Shown here one piece after another: positions 26,879-35,747 of a DNA stretch of 64,000 nt. The position numbers and the translations under genes were made by a program. The stretch comes from Methylumidiphilus sp963753955. GTDB taxonomy: Bacteria > Pseudomonadota > Gammaproteobacteria > Methylococcales > Methylococcaceae. Each line of letters begins with the position of its first letter. The stretch's first letter is position 1. The stretch lies in contig CAVWEM010000004.1 in assembly GCA_963753955.1 (NCBI GenBank), positions 62,001-126,000 on the forward strand, given 5' to 3'. The notes below the pieces were generated by a model. That model was not told the DNA's origin. It was given only the letters and a program-made list of their open reading frames with translations, and searched no databases.

Positions 26879-27012
26879 CCTATCAGGACGGAAAAACGGC
26901 TTTATTCCCAAGCGGAGCCTGGGAGCAACAATAAAACCGCCAGCAATGGCACGACCATCAACCTTCAACCCGAAGCCGCACGCGCAAGCCTGTGGCTGGA
27001 CGTATTGATGAT

Positions 27013-28150
27013 ATGGCTAAAGAAGATTTTTACGAACTGCTGGGTGTGCCGCGCAATGCCAGCGACGATGACATCAAGAAGAGCTTCCGCCTGGCTGGCG
27101 ATGAAATACCACCCGGACCGCAACCCCGGCGACAAGCAGGCCGAGGAGAAATTCAAGAAAGTCAAGGAAGCTTACGAGATACTCTCCGACCCGAAGAAGC
27201 GCTCGGCTTATGACCAGTTCGGCCATGCCGGGGTCGACCCTTCCATGGGGGGCGGCCAGCGCGCCGATTACGCCGATGTGTTTGGCGACATTTTCGGCGA
27301 CATCTTCAGCGGCGGTGCGCGGCGCGGAGGCGGTGGGGGCGGACGCAGCCGGGCGCAGCGCGGGTCTGATCTGCGCTACAACCTCGATCTCACTCTTGAA
27401 GAGGCGGTGTCCGGCACCGAGGTCAAGATTCGTGTGCCGACCGCCGTGCATTGCGGCACCTGCGGTGGCTCTGGTGCCAAGGCGGGCTCCAGCCCGGTTA
27501 TTTGCTCCACCTGCCAGGGCCATGGGGCGGTGCGGATGCAGCAAGGCTTCTTCGCCGTGCAGCAGACTTGCCCCGCCTGCCACGGCAGCGGCCAGCAAAT
27601 CAAAGATCCTTGCAGGACGTGCTATGGCCAAGGCCGGGTGCAGGAAACCAAGACGCTCTCGGTCAAAATCCCCGCCGGAGTGGACTCCGGCGACCGCATC
27701 CGTCTGGCGGGGGAGGGCGAGGCTGGCGAATTCGGTGGCCCACCGGGCGATCTGTATGTGCAGGTCAACGTCAAGGAGCATCCAATCTTCGTCCGCGATG
27801 GCGCGAATTTGTATTGCGAAGTGCCCATCAGCTTTCCCGCCGCCTGCTTGGGCGGCGACTTGGAAGTGCCGACCCTGGACGGCAAGGTGTCGCTGAAGAT
27901 CCCGCCGGAAACCCAGACCGGCAAGAGTTTCCGTGTGCGCGGCAAGGGCGTCAAGCCGGTGCGCGGCGGCCCAGTGGGCGACCTGCTCTGCAAAGTCCGC
28001 ATCGAAACCCCGGTGAACCTGACCAAAGACCAGATCGAGTTGATCAAGAAACTGGACGATTCCCTGGTCGGCGCGGCCGACACCCACAGCCCGCAGGCGC
28101 AAGGCTGGCTGGATGGGGTCAAGACGTTTTTTGACAAGTTGGGCTTATGA
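27013..28150 (+). CDS. dnaJ: Chaperone protein DnaJ (Hsp40), with apparent 1-nt frameshift
   Basis: The start at 27013 gives MAKEDFYELLGVPRNASDDD. The frame is lost near 27090-27095 (an extra base in CGCCTGGCTGG). The neighbouring frame carries the J-domain HPD motif (MKYHPDRNPGD), the Gly-rich region and four CxxCxGxG zinc repeats (CGTCGGSG, CSTCQGHG, CPACHGSG, CRTCYGQG), then the substrate domain. Corrected length is about 378 residues, normal for DnaJ. The protein stimulates DnaK ATPase. It is separated from dnaK by mobile elements and has no obvious CIRCE. Confidence 0.93.
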
Positions 28151-28158
28151 CTAAAAAA

Positions 28159-28187
28159 GGCGGACGATAAAGATGTCCGCCTTTTTT
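28159..28187 (+). terminator. Rho-independent terminator after dnaJ
   Basis: GGCGGAC (28159-28165) pairs with GTCCGCC (28175-28181) and is followed by TTTTTT, with A-rich sequence on the left that makes it bidirectional. It starts 8 bp after the dnaJ stop. Confidence 0.9.
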
Positions 28188-28288
28188 ACGTGCGCAATCG
28201 TTTCAAAGCAAGCGAGGAATCCAGCCGTTTCTCCCCAGGGGGGCGGATGCTATCCTATGCGCCTCTTTGAATCCCCTAGAAAACCGCT

Positions 28289-29281
28289 ATGATCGATCCT
28301 ATCCTCAGCGCCCGCTTCCGCCGCATTGGCTTGATGACCCTCGCCGCCGTTTATCTGGTCATTCTCATGGGCGGCATCGTCCGTGCCTCGGGCGCGGGCA
28401 TGGGTTGTCCCGATTGGCCGAAATGCTTCGGCATGTTCATACCGCCCACCGACGAAGCCCAGTTGCCGGCCGACTACCACCAAACCTATGCCGACCGTGG
28501 TTACGCCGATACCCGTTTCAATCCGCTCAAAACCTGGACTGAATATGCCAACCGCCTGGTCGGCGCGACTGCCGGCATTCTGGTGTTCCTCACGCTGCTG
28601 GCCTCACGGCATTTCCGCCGAACCGATCCCGCCGTTTTCAAGCTGTCATTGGCGACATTCCTGTTGATGGGCTTCCAGGGCTGGTTGGGTGCGCGGGTTG
28701 TGGCGAACCATCTGAACCCGTGGATCATCACCGCCCATATGCTGATGGCCTTTGCCATCGTCATCCTGCTGCTGTATGCCATCGTCCGTTCGCAGAAGGA
28801 TAGCCTCGCCGCCATCGACACCAGCCGCCTGCCGCCGCGCTTCAAGACCGTATTGATGGCCGCTGCGGGCATGACCTTGTTGCAGATCGCCATGGGAACA
28901 CAAATCCGCCAAGCCATGGATCCTTTGATTTTCCAGCAACTCGTCCACGGCGACGGCGGTGACCGCAGCCTGTGGCGGGAAAGCTTTCCCATCATCTTCT
29001 ATGTCCACCGCACATTCTCTTCCGTCATTTTGTTCACCAACGGCTGGTTGGTGTGGAAGATTGTCCAGACTATCAGCCGCGACAATCTGTTTTTCCGTTT
29101 CGGGCTGGTGCTGGCCGGGTTGGTACTCACCGCCATTGGCACTGGCGTCAGCCTAGACCGCCTGGGCTTCCCGGCGGTGGTCCAGCCGGTGCATTTGCTG
29201 ATGGCCAATTTGATTTTTGGGACGCAGTTTTTTTTGCTGATGGTTTGCCGGGCCGCAACCGACAGCCGCCGGGGTAAATAA
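28289..29281 (+). CDS. ctaA: Heme A synthase-like COX15/CtaA family protein
   Basis: This 330-residue inner-membrane protein has about eight transmembrane helices. The family motif GGIVRASGAGMGCPDWPKCFG follows the first helix, EYANRLVGATAG carries the EYxHR-like position (here with Asn), and later histidines occur in VANHLNPWIITAHML, FYVHRTFSS and VVQPVHLLMAN. The family oxidises heme O to heme A for cytochrome oxidase. The EYxNR variant at the first heme site is worth noting. The gene stands alone after the dnaJ terminator. Confidence 0.85.
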   Translation: MIDPILSARFRRIGLMTLAAVYLVILMGGIVRASGAGMGCPDWPKCFGMFIPPTDEAQLPADYHQTYADRGYADTRFNPLKTWTEYANRLVGATAGILVFLTLLASRHFRRTDPAVFKLSLATFLLMGFQGWLGARVVANHLNPWIITAHMLMAFAIVILLLYAIVRSQKDSLAAIDTSRLPPRFKTVLMAAAGMTLLQIAMGTQIRQAMDPLIFQQLVHGDGGDRSLWRESFPIIFYVHRTFSSVILFTNGWLVWKIVQTISRDNLFFRFGLVLAGLVLTAIGTGVSLDRLGFPAVVQPVHLLMANLIFGTQFFLLMVCRAATDSRRGK

Positions 29282-29319
29282 GCCGGATGGGTCGCGGTGG
29301 AATTCGGATTGCCTTGGAT

Positions 29320-30102
29320 TCAATCCGCCTCTTTGTGGATATCGACGAAAGGCAAAACCCCTCGCTTGCCTCCTTCTTGCAGCCATTGCCGCAGGTATGT
29401 CAATTCGGGGGTGTCCGGCAAACCGTCTAGCGTGAGTTTGCCGCGCAGGCGGCGCATGGCGGCGGACACCGCCTTGAGCCGTTCGCCGTCGATTTCGGCG
29501 CGGCGCATGCCGATGAGATTGAGGCGGTAGTGCTTGCCGGGTCGGCCTCCCACCATCATGAACGGCAGGACATCTTTGTTGATGCCGGCTAAGCCTTGCA
29601 GCATGGCATAGCTGCCGATGCGGCAGAATTGGTGGACCACGGCGCCGCCTCCGAAAAACACACGCTTGCCGACTTTCACATGGCCGCCCAAGGCGACATT
29701 GCTGGCGAGAATGTTGTGGTTGTCGACTTGGCAGTCGTGGCCGATGTGGGCGTTGTTCATGAGGTAGCAGCCCGAGCCGATGCGGGTGCTGCCGCCAGGC
29801 TGGGTGGCGCGGCTGACGGTGACGCCTTCGCGGAAGACATTGGCGTCGCCGATATCGACCCAGGTTTCGGTTTCCGGGTCGAAACCGAGGTCTTGCGGCA
29901 GCCCGCCCAAGACGGCGGTGGGGTGGACGATGTTGTTTTGCCCCATGCGCACCCAAGGCTGGATGATGGCATGGGCACCGATGCGGCAGCCGTCGCCGAT
30001 TTCGGCCTGGTCTTCAATCACAGCGAAGGGGCCGACGGAGACGCCCTGTCCTAGTTTCGCACCGGGGGCGATGTATGCGGTCGGGTGGATTTTTACGTTC
30101 AT
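29320..30102 (-). CDS. LpxA-like UDP-N-acetylglucosamine acyltransferase
   Basis: This 260-residue protein is made of hexapeptide repeats (left-handed beta-helix) for about 190 residues, with MNNAHIGHDCQV holding the catalytic-type histidine, then a C-terminal helical part (HYRLNLIGMRRAEID). The family makes the first committed step of lipid A. The start at 30102 gives MNVKIHPTAYIAPGAK. No lpxD, fabZ or lpxB is nearby, so this may be a second, stand-alone LpxA homologue. Confidence 0.75.
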   Translation of the reverse strand: MNVKIHPTAYIAPGAKLGQGVSVGPFAVIEDQAEIGDGCRIGAHAIIQPWVRMGQNNIVHPTAVLGGLPQDLGFDPETETWVDIGDANVFREGVTVSRATQPGGSTRIGSGCYLMNNAHIGHDCQVDNHNILASNVALGGHVKVGKRVFFGGGAVVHQFCRIGSYAMLQGLAGINKDVLPFMMVGGRPGKHYRLNLIGMRRAEIDGERLKAVSAAMRRLRGKLTLDGLPDTPELTYLRQWLQEGGKRGVLPFVDIHKEAD

Positions 30103-30121
30103 CGGTTTTCTCCTTATTGGG

Positions 30122-31036
30122 TCAGCCACGCGGATGGCAGCGGGCATGCAGTTCTTTTAGGCGTTCTTGGGCGACATGGGTGTAAATCTGGGTGCTGGAC
30201 AAGTCGCTATGGCCCAGCAGCAGTTGCACCACGCGCAGATCCGCGCCGTGGTTGAGCAAATGGGTGGCGAAAGCGTGGCGCAGGGTGTGCGGGGAGAGGT
30301 GTTTGCGGATGCCGGCGGTGAGGGCGTGGCGTTTGATGAGATACCAAAAAGCTTGCCGGGTCATCGCCGCGCCACGGTCGGTGACAAACAGGTCTTCGCT
30401 TTGCCGCGCCCCCAGGACCGCCCGGCGGCCTTCCTTCAGATAGCTTTCCAGCCAGCCAGCCGCTTCCTCGCCGAGGGGAACCAGCCGATCCTTGCTGCCT
30501 TTTCCCGTCACCCGCACCACGCCTTGCCGCAGATTGATCTGGTCCAGGCGCAGGCTGACCAGTTCGGTGACGCGCAGGCCGGTGGCGTAGAGCAGCTCCA
30601 GCATGGCGCGGTCGCGTTGGCCTAGGGGTTCGCCTGTCTCCGGGGCGGCAAGCAGGTTTTCCACTTCACGTTCGCTCAGGGTGTGGGGCAGGGGCTTGCC
30701 CAATTGCGGGGATTGGATGCCGACGCAGGGGTCGTGTTGGATTTTGCCCTGGCGCAACTGCCAGAGGTAGAACTTGCGCAGGCTGGACACCAAGCGCGCG
30801 CTGCTGCGGCTACTGGCTTTTTGGCGGAATTTGAGGGACAAGTAGGCTTCGATGTCGCAGCCCTGGACTTGCGGCAGTTCTTTTTGCCGATGGGTCTTGA
30901 GCCAGTCGGCGAACAGGGCCAAATCACTGGCGTAGGATTTTTGCGTGTTCTCGCTTAAGCCTTCTTCGATCCACAGGCTGTCCTGGAAGGCATAGATCAT
31001 GGCGAGGTCGGCTTCGCTGGGTTCAGGGGAACTCAT
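30122..31036 (-). CDS. xerD: Tyrosine recombinase of the XerC/XerD family
   Basis: This 304-residue protein has an N-terminal SAM-like domain (YAFQDSLWIEEGLSENTQKSYASDL) and a C-terminal catalytic domain with ATGLRVTELVSLR (Arg), GKGSKDRLVPLG (Lys), LSPHTLRHAFATHLLNHG (HxxR), LLGHSDLSSTQIYTHV (His, then nucleophilic Tyr in IYTH). The start at 31036 overlaps ogt by 14 bp. XerD is favoured over XerC by length and the WIEEGLSENT opening. It resolves chromosome dimers at dif. Confidence 0.88.
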   Translation of the reverse strand: MSSPEPSEADLAMIYAFQDSLWIEEGLSENTQKSYASDLALFADWLKTHRQKELPQVQGCDIEAYLSLKFRQKASSRSSARLVSSLRKFYLWQLRQGKIQHDPCVGIQSPQLGKPLPHTLSEREVENLLAAPETGEPLGQRDRAMLELLYATGLRVTELVSLRLDQINLRQGVVRVTGKGSKDRLVPLGEEAAGWLESYLKEGRRAVLGARQSEDLFVTDRGAAMTRQAFWYLIKRHALTAGIRKHLSPHTLRHAFATHLLNHGADLRVVQLLLGHSDLSSTQIYTHVAQERLKELHARCHPRG

Positions 31037-31520
31037 AGCCTTCGTGCCGTAGCAGCCAGCGTTTGATGTCGAGGAACGGCCCGGCGATGTCGCCACAATA
31101 GCCGCCTAGGCCATGGCTGGCGACGACGCGGTGGCAGGGGATGGCCAGAGGGAAGCGGTTGGCGCGGCATGCTCCGGCCACGGCGCGTGGGCCGCTGTGC
31201 AATTCCGCCGCGATGGCCCCATAGCTGATCGCCGAGCCGGGCGGAATGGCGAGCATCGCCTGCCAGACACTTTGCTGATAGCTTGTGCCGATGGGCGGCA
31301 AGGCCAGGGAAAACGGCTGGCGCGGGTCTTGGAAATAGGCATTAAGCTGCTGGGCGGCTTCCCGTAACAGGGGTGTTGCGGGTGCGGCCAGGCCGGTGGT
31401 TTCGGTTTGCAGGGCGATGCCGAGCAGGAAATCGTCATTTGCCTCCAGCAGCAAGCCGCCGAAGGGGGCGGCAATCACGGCTTTCACAATATTGGAGCGA
31501 GAACAGGGTAGGGGGTTCAT
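31023..31520 (-). CDS. ogt: Methylated-DNA--protein-cysteine methyltransferase
   Basis: This 165-residue protein has SYQQSVWQAMLAIPPGSAISYGAIA, RAVAGACRANRFPLAIPCHRVV and GGYCGD. The active-site cysteine of the PCHR motif accepts alkyl groups from O6-alkylguanine in DNA. The ATG is at 31520; the longer frame upstream is a shadow of rplS. It overlaps the start of xerD. Confidence 0.93.
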   Translation of the reverse strand: MNPLPCSRSNIVKAVIAAPFGGLLLEANDDFLLGIALQTETTGLAAPATPLLREAAQQLNAYFQDPRQPFSLALPPIGTSYQQSVWQAMLAIPPGSAISYGAIAAELHSGPRAVAGACRANRFPLAIPCHRVVASHGLGGYCGDIAGPFLDIKRWLLRHEGYEFP

Positions 31521-31538
31521 GATAGTCTCATGAAACCC

Positions 31539-31565
31539 AAACGGGTGGCACAAGGCCACCCGTTT
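31539..31565. terminator. Hairpin downstream of rplS
   Basis: AAACGGGTGGC pairs perfectly with GCCACCCGTTT over ACAAG. It lies between the end of rplS and the start of ogt and probably ends the rpsP-rimM-trmD-rplS transcript. Only a short T tract is present on the minus strand. Confidence 0.6.
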
Positions 31566-31596
31566 TGTCCGTCCACGTCCAGGCCGACCTGGCGGA

Positions 31597-31944
31597 TTAG
31601 ATTTTTTCTTTGATGCGGGCGGCCTTGCCGGTGAGGTCACGCAGGTAATACAGCTTGGCGCGGCGCACATCGCCACGGCGTTTGACCTGGATGTCCTGGA
31701 TCTGCGGGCTGTAGGTCTGGAATACCCGTTCGACGCCTTCGCCGTGGGACATCTTGCGCACGGTGAATGCGGAATGGTAACCCCGGTTGCGCTTGGCGAT
31801 GACAATGCCTTCATAAGCCTGCACACGCTCGCGGGTGCCTTCCTTGACTTTCACTTGGACGACGACGGTGTCGCCGGGAGCGAAGGGAGGAATGGTTTTT
31901 TCGCCTATCCACTCTTTTTCGAGTTCTTGGATGATGTTGGACAT
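31597..31944 (-). CDS. rplS: 50S ribosomal protein L19
   Basis: This 115-residue protein contains FAPGDTVVVQVKVKEGTRERVQAYEGIVIA and RKMSHGEGVERVF, with a basic C-terminus (VRRAKLYYLRDLTGKAARIKEKI). It is the last gene of the conserved rpsP-rimM-trmD-rplS operon, 18 bp after trmD. Confidence 0.98.
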   Translation of the reverse strand: MSNIIQELEKEWIGEKTIPPFAPGDTVVVQVKVKEGTRERVQAYEGIVIAKRNRGYHSAFTVRKMSHGEGVERVFQTYSPQIQDIQVKRRGDVRRAKLYYLRDLTGKAARIKEKI

Positions 31945-31962
31945 GGATCTTACCCTTTGCGG

Positions 31963-32706
31963 TTATCTGTTATTCAATTCGTTTCTAAACTCTTCCAGCA
32001 GCTTCCGCTGCTCGGCGTCGAGCGGGCGGGAGGCCAGCAAATCGGGCCTGCGCAGCCAGGTTCTTCCTAGCGACTGTTTTAGCCGCCAGCGGCGTATCGC
32101 CTCATGGTTGCCGCTTTGCAGGATATCCGGCACTTTCTTGCCTGCCACTTCTTCGGGGCGGGTGTAATGCGGACAGTCCAGCAAACCCACCATGTGCGAA
32201 TCCTGCGCGGCAGATTCCTCATGCCCCAATACCCCTGGCAAAAGGCGCACCACGGCATCGAATAGCACTAGAGCAGCCAGTTCGCCGCCGCTGAGGACGT
32301 AATCGCCAATAGACCATTCTTCGTCTATTTCGGTTTCGATCAGGCGCTCGTCCACACCTTCATAACGTCCGGCCACCAGCACCAACCTAGGCAGGGCGGC
32401 GAAACGTCTGGCCGCATCCTGGTTCAATTGGCGACCTTGCGGACTCAAATAGACGACCAAGGGCTTCGTTTCGGCAGCCCGGCGTGCCTGCCTGATGGCT
32501 CCGCTCAAAGGCTGGACTTTCATCACCATGCCCGGACCGCCGCCATAAGGGCGGTCATCGACGCTACGGTGTTTATCGAAGGTGTAATCCCTGGGATTCC
32601 AGGTTTCCAACTCGACAAGGCCCAATTCAAGAGCCCTGCCGGTCACGCCCCAACTGGCTGTCTCCTGGATCATTTCCGGGAACAGGGTGACTATGTCAAA
32701 ACGCAT
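31963..32706 (-). CDS. trmD: tRNA (guanine-N1)-methyltransferase
   Basis: This 247-residue SPOUT enzyme makes m1G37 in tRNA. Motifs include RFDIVTLFPEMI, PRDYTFDKHRSVDDRPYGGGPGMV, LVLVAGRYEGVDERLIE and EWSIGDYVLSGGELAAL, which form the trefoil-knot SAM site. It starts 6 bp after rimM. Confidence 0.98.
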   Translation of the reverse strand: MRFDIVTLFPEMIQETASWGVTGRALELGLVELETWNPRDYTFDKHRSVDDRPYGGGPGMVMKVQPLSGAIRQARRAAETKPLVVYLSPQGRQLNQDAARRFAALPRLVLVAGRYEGVDERLIETEIDEEWSIGDYVLSGGELAALVLFDAVVRLLPGVLGHEESAAQDSHMVGLLDCPHYTRPEEVAGKKVPDILQSGNHEAIRRWRLKQSLGRTWLRRPDLLASRPLDAEQRKLLEEFRNELNNR

Positions 32707-32712
32707 AGGACT

Positions 32713-33216
32713 TTAAAAGTCGGCATCCCAATCGACGAGCATGCTGCCTTCGGCTAGGTTGATTTCCTTGACGAATTGGCCGAGCACAAAAGGGATCAGC
32801 CGTTCGCGGTCTCCCTTGGTCACCACCACATCGTTGGCACCCGTCGCCAGCATTTCCGCTACTGTCCCGAAGTCCACACATTCAAGGTTTTTCACCCGTA
32901 AGCCGACCAAATCGGCCCAATAATAGTGGCCGGACTCCGCAGGTGGGAACCTGTCCTTGGGTACCATGACCTTTCTGGCCCGCAGCTTTAGCGCCGCGTC
33001 CCGGTCATCCACGCCTTCCAATCGGGCAACGACTACATCTCCATGCATGCGCCCGGACAAAACTTTGTATTCCATCTGTCCGTATTCATCCGCCAGCAAC
33101 CACGGGGCATAGGCCAAGATGTTGCGGGGAGGGTCGGTATGGGAATGGACTTTCACCCATCCCTTGACGCCGAAGGCTCCGGCAATCTCTCCGACGATGA
33201 CTTGCTTCGCTTCCAA
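32713..33216 (-). CDS. rimM: Ribosome maturation factor RimM
   Basis: This 167-residue protein assists 30S head assembly. The N-terminal barrel opens VIVGEIAGAFGVKGWVKVHSHTD. The PRC-barrel half has YYWADLVGLRVKN, GTVAEMLATGANDVVVTKGD and RLIPFVLGQFVKEINL. It lies 26 bp after rpsP. Confidence 0.96.
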   Translation of the reverse strand: MEAKQVIVGEIAGAFGVKGWVKVHSHTDPPRNILAYAPWLLADEYGQMEYKVLSGRMHGDVVVARLEGVDDRDAALKLRARKVMVPKDRFPPAESGHYYWADLVGLRVKNLECVDFGTVAEMLATGANDVVVTKGDRERLIPFVLGQFVKEINLAEGSMLVDWDADF

Positions 33217-33242
33217 CGCTTACCCAAGGAAAGCCTAAAAAA

Positions 33243-33503
33243 TCAAGCGGTAGCCGCTGTTTTCTTGGCCGCTTCCTTGATCAGGCTGGAGACGCGGTCA
33301 GTCGGCAATGCGCCATGGCCTTGCCAGTATTCGATGCGCTCATTGTCCAAGCGCAGGCGTTCTTCCTTTCCCTTGGCGACGGGGTTGAAGAAGCCGACTC
33401 GCTCAATGTAGCGGCCATCGCGCGGGGCGCGGCTGTCCGTCACCACCACATGATAAAAAGGCCGCTTTTTCGCGCCCGTGCGTGCCAGACGAATGCTTAC
33501 CAT
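33243..33503 (-). CDS. rpsP: 30S ribosomal protein S16
   Basis: This 86-residue protein begins MVSIRLARTGAKKRPFYHVVV and has ADSRAPRDGRYIERVGFFNP-type sequence. It is the first gene of the rpsP-rimM-trmD-rplS operon. The tail SSLIKEAAKKTAATA is typical. Confidence 0.98.
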   Translation of the reverse strand: MVSIRLARTGAKKRPFYHVVVTDSRAPRDGRYIERVGFFNPVAKGKEERLRLDNERIEYWQGHGALPTDRVSSLIKEAAKKTAATA

Positions 33504-33634
33504 CGGTATTCCTCTTGTAGCCCAAATAAAAACAAATTGAATGATCTCGCCAGTCTTCAGCGCAAAGCCGAAAACATCGGCGCTTCGTTTTTGCGGGGAG
33601 ATTAGTCTGAAGTGGTGTGCGAGATTGACGCATA

Positions 33635-33727
33635 TGGCGGAGAGAGAGGGATTCGAACCCTCGATGGGCTTTTAAGGCCCATACTCCCTTAGCAGGGGAG
33701 CGCCTTCAGCCTCTCGGCCATCTCTCC
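33635..33727 (-). tRNA. tRNA-Ser (anticodon GCT)
   Basis: On the minus strand the acceptor GGAGAGA pairs with TCTCTCC and CCA is encoded. The anticodon stem CTCCC/GGGAG holds loop CTGCTAA, giving GCT, and a long variable arm (TATGGGCCTTAAAAGCCCATC) marks a class II serine tRNA. The T-arm is GGTTCGAATCC. It lies between csrA and rpsP. Confidence 0.96.
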
Positions 33728-33754
33728 AAAATCAGATCATGCTGGTAGCCCGGA

Positions 33755-33976
33755 TTATTCGTCCGTGGTGTCCGCAGGAGGGACTCCGGCCAATCCCTGT
33801 TGCTGCAGTTGCTGCTCCTTCTTGATTCGTTCGTAGATTTCTTCCCGATGAACGGAAACATCTTTCGGAGCATTCACGCCGATGCGAACCTGGTTGCCTT
33901 TCACTCCTAGAACGGTCACGGTCACATCGTCCCCTATCATCAAGGTCTCGCCTACTCTACGAGTCAAAATCAGCAT
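33755..33976 (-). CDS. csrA: Carbon storage regulator CsrA
   Basis: This 73-residue RNA-binding regulator starts MLILTRRVGETLMIGDDVTVTVLG with VSVHREEIYERI at the RNA-binding edge. It binds GGA motifs in mRNA leaders and controls carbon storage, motility and biofilm. Its position between lysC/alaS and tRNA-Ser is the usual one in gammaproteobacteria. Confidence 0.97.
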   Translation of the reverse strand: MLILTRRVGETLMIGDDVTVTVLGVKGNQVRIGVNAPKDVSVHREEIYERIKKEQQLQQQGLAGVPPADTTDE

Positions 33977-34107
33977 AACTTCTTCCTTCGATTTTAATAT
34001 GAAAAAATCCCAGCAATTTTGCGTTAGCCAACCAAAGCTTCTTCAAAAGCTGCCGAGCGTCACATTATAGCAACATCAATGGACTTGGAAAATGTTTTTT
34101 TCTGAAG

Positions 34108-35328
34108 TCACGCCGCTTGTTCCAAACCGAAAGCCTCATGCAGGGTTCGGACCGCCAATTCCAAGTACTTCTCATCAACCACCACTGAAATCTTGATTTC
34201 CGAGGTCGAGATCATGCGGATGTTGACCCCTTCGGTGGCCAATGCCTGGAACATCTTGCTGGCGATGCCGGCATGGGATCTCATGCCGACACCGACGATG
34301 GAAACCTTGACGATCTTGTCGTCTCCCGAGACCTTGCGCCCGCCGAGATCCCGGCAGGTTTTTTGCATGATCTCCAGGGCTTTTTTGTATTCGCCTCGGT
34401 TGACGGTGAAGGTGAAGTCTGTGGTCGCGTCCTCGGCCACGTTCTGCACGATCATATCCACTTCGATGTTGGCCTCGGCGATGGGGCCTAGTATGTGGGA
34501 CGCGACACCAGGCTTGTCCGGCACTCCTTGGATGGTCAGTTTTGCCTCGTCGCGGTTGAACGCGATGCCAGAAATCAATGCTTTTTCCACGCCTGTTTCC
34601 TCGTAACTAATCAAAGTGCCCGAGCCTTCCTGGAAGCTCGACAGCACACGCAAAGGGACATTGTATTTGCCTGCGAACTCCACCGAGCGGATCTGCAACA
34701 CCTTGGAACCTAGGCTGGCCATTTCCAGCATTTCCTCGAAGGTGATGCGATCCAGCTTGCGGGCGCGTGGCTCGACGCGGGGGTCGGTGGTGTACACGCC
34801 ATCCACGTCGGTGTAAATCAGGCATTCGTCGGCTTTCAGCGCCGCCGCCAAGGCCACCGCCGTGGTGTCGGAGCCGCCCCTGCCCAACGTGGTGATGTCG
34901 CCCCCTTCGGTGACGCCCTGGAAGCCCGCCACCACGACGACCTTGCTTGCGTCCAAATCAGCGCGGATGTTGGCCGTGTCGATGTCTTCGATGCGCGCCT
35001 TGGTATGGGCGGCATCGGATAGTATCCGCACTTGCCAGCCGGTGTAAGACACGGCTGGGCAGCCTTTGGCTTCCAGTGCCATGGCCAGAAGGGCGATGGT
35101 GACTTGCTCGCCCGTGGACAGCAGCACATCCAGCTCGCGCGGGTTTGGGCGTTCCTGCACCGCATGGGCGTAGGCCACCAGCTTGTTGGTTTCGCCGCTC
35201 ATGGCGGACACCACGACGACGACATCCTCGCCGCGCTGACGGGCTTTGATGACCCGGTCGGCGACATTCTTGATGCGGTCGGTGTCACCCACCGAAGTGC
35301 CGCCATATTTATGAACGTAAAGCGCCAT
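34108..35328 (-). CDS. lysC: Aspartate kinase
   Basis: This 406-residue enzyme phosphorylates aspartate, the first step towards lysine, threonine and methionine. It starts MALYVHKYGGTSVGD (KYGGTS motif), has GRGGSDTTAVALAAAL, and two ACT domains in the last about 140 residues (ISGIAFNRDEAKLTIQGV and KVSIVGVGMRSHAG) that bind the feedback amino acids. It is monofunctional. No lysine riboswitch is seen upstream. The 179 bp beyond its start hold a GGGGTTTGCAACCCC-type hairpin. Confidence 0.97.
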   Translation of the reverse strand: MALYVHKYGGTSVGDTDRIKNVADRVIKARQRGEDVVVVVSAMSGETNKLVAYAHAVQERPNPRELDVLLSTGEQVTIALLAMALEAKGCPAVSYTGWQVRILSDAAHTKARIEDIDTANIRADLDASKVVVVAGFQGVTEGGDITTLGRGGSDTTAVALAAALKADECLIYTDVDGVYTTDPRVEPRARKLDRITFEEMLEMASLGSKVLQIRSVEFAGKYNVPLRVLSSFQEGSGTLISYEETGVEKALISGIAFNRDEAKLTIQGVPDKPGVASHILGPIAEANIEVDMIVQNVAEDATTDFTFTVNRGEYKKALEIMQKTCRDLGGRKVSGDDKIVKVSIVGVGMRSHAGIASKMFQALATEGVNIRMISTSEIKISVVVDEKYLELAVRTLHEAFGLEQAA

Positions 35329-35507
35329 TTTTCCTCAGATCACTCTTCTAAACGTCCTCTCCCCGAGGGAAAGGATCGGGGTGAGGGGGTTTTGCAAAGC
35401 ATGACGGGGTTTGCAACCCCGTTACTCAGGTTTTGTGAATCTAACCGGTATTCAAACGTCCCGGTCGGGTTTGTAAACCCCGACGGGCTTTAGCTTATTG
35501 AGAATGC

Positions 35508-35747
35508 TCAAGCCGCATGCTTCAGCAAAGCGTCATGCAAGCGGTGGGCGGCGGACTCGACCAAGCTAATCGGCTCAAACCAGGAAGCGGGATAAAGATA
35601 ATCTTCGCCTGATTCATCAATAATCCGCACCATGCCACAGCCTGCGTCTTCGTCCAGCAATTCATATAAGCGGCCTATCTGGACATCGGCGCTGGAAAAA
35701 TCGCCTAAATCCTGTTTGTCCAGGCAAACGACAAATTTTATAGCCAT
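35508..35747 (-). CDS. Hypothetical protein, second gene of a small pair
   Basis: This 79-residue acidic protein (MAIKFVVCLDKQDLGDFSSA..., with YLYPASWFEPISL) has no recognised domain. It overlaps the end of the preceding small gene by 10 bp, so the two are co-translated. It resembles short partner proteins whose family has no assigned role. Confidence 0.6.
   Translation of the reverse strand: MAIKFVVCLDKQDLGDFSSADVQIGRLYELLDEDAGCGMVRIIDESGEDYLYPASWFEPISLVESAAHRLHDALLKHAA

Noticed and set aside
27085..27100. Programmed frameshift in dnaJ or leuC
   Set aside because: No slippery heptamer or downstream structure is seen, and such shifting is not known in these families. Sequence error fits better. 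The A-run shifts in the IS transposases are accepted as programmed.
35329..35507. Lysine riboswitch upstream of lysC
   Set aside because: The segment has only short hairpins of dispersed type and lacks the lysine-switch core.
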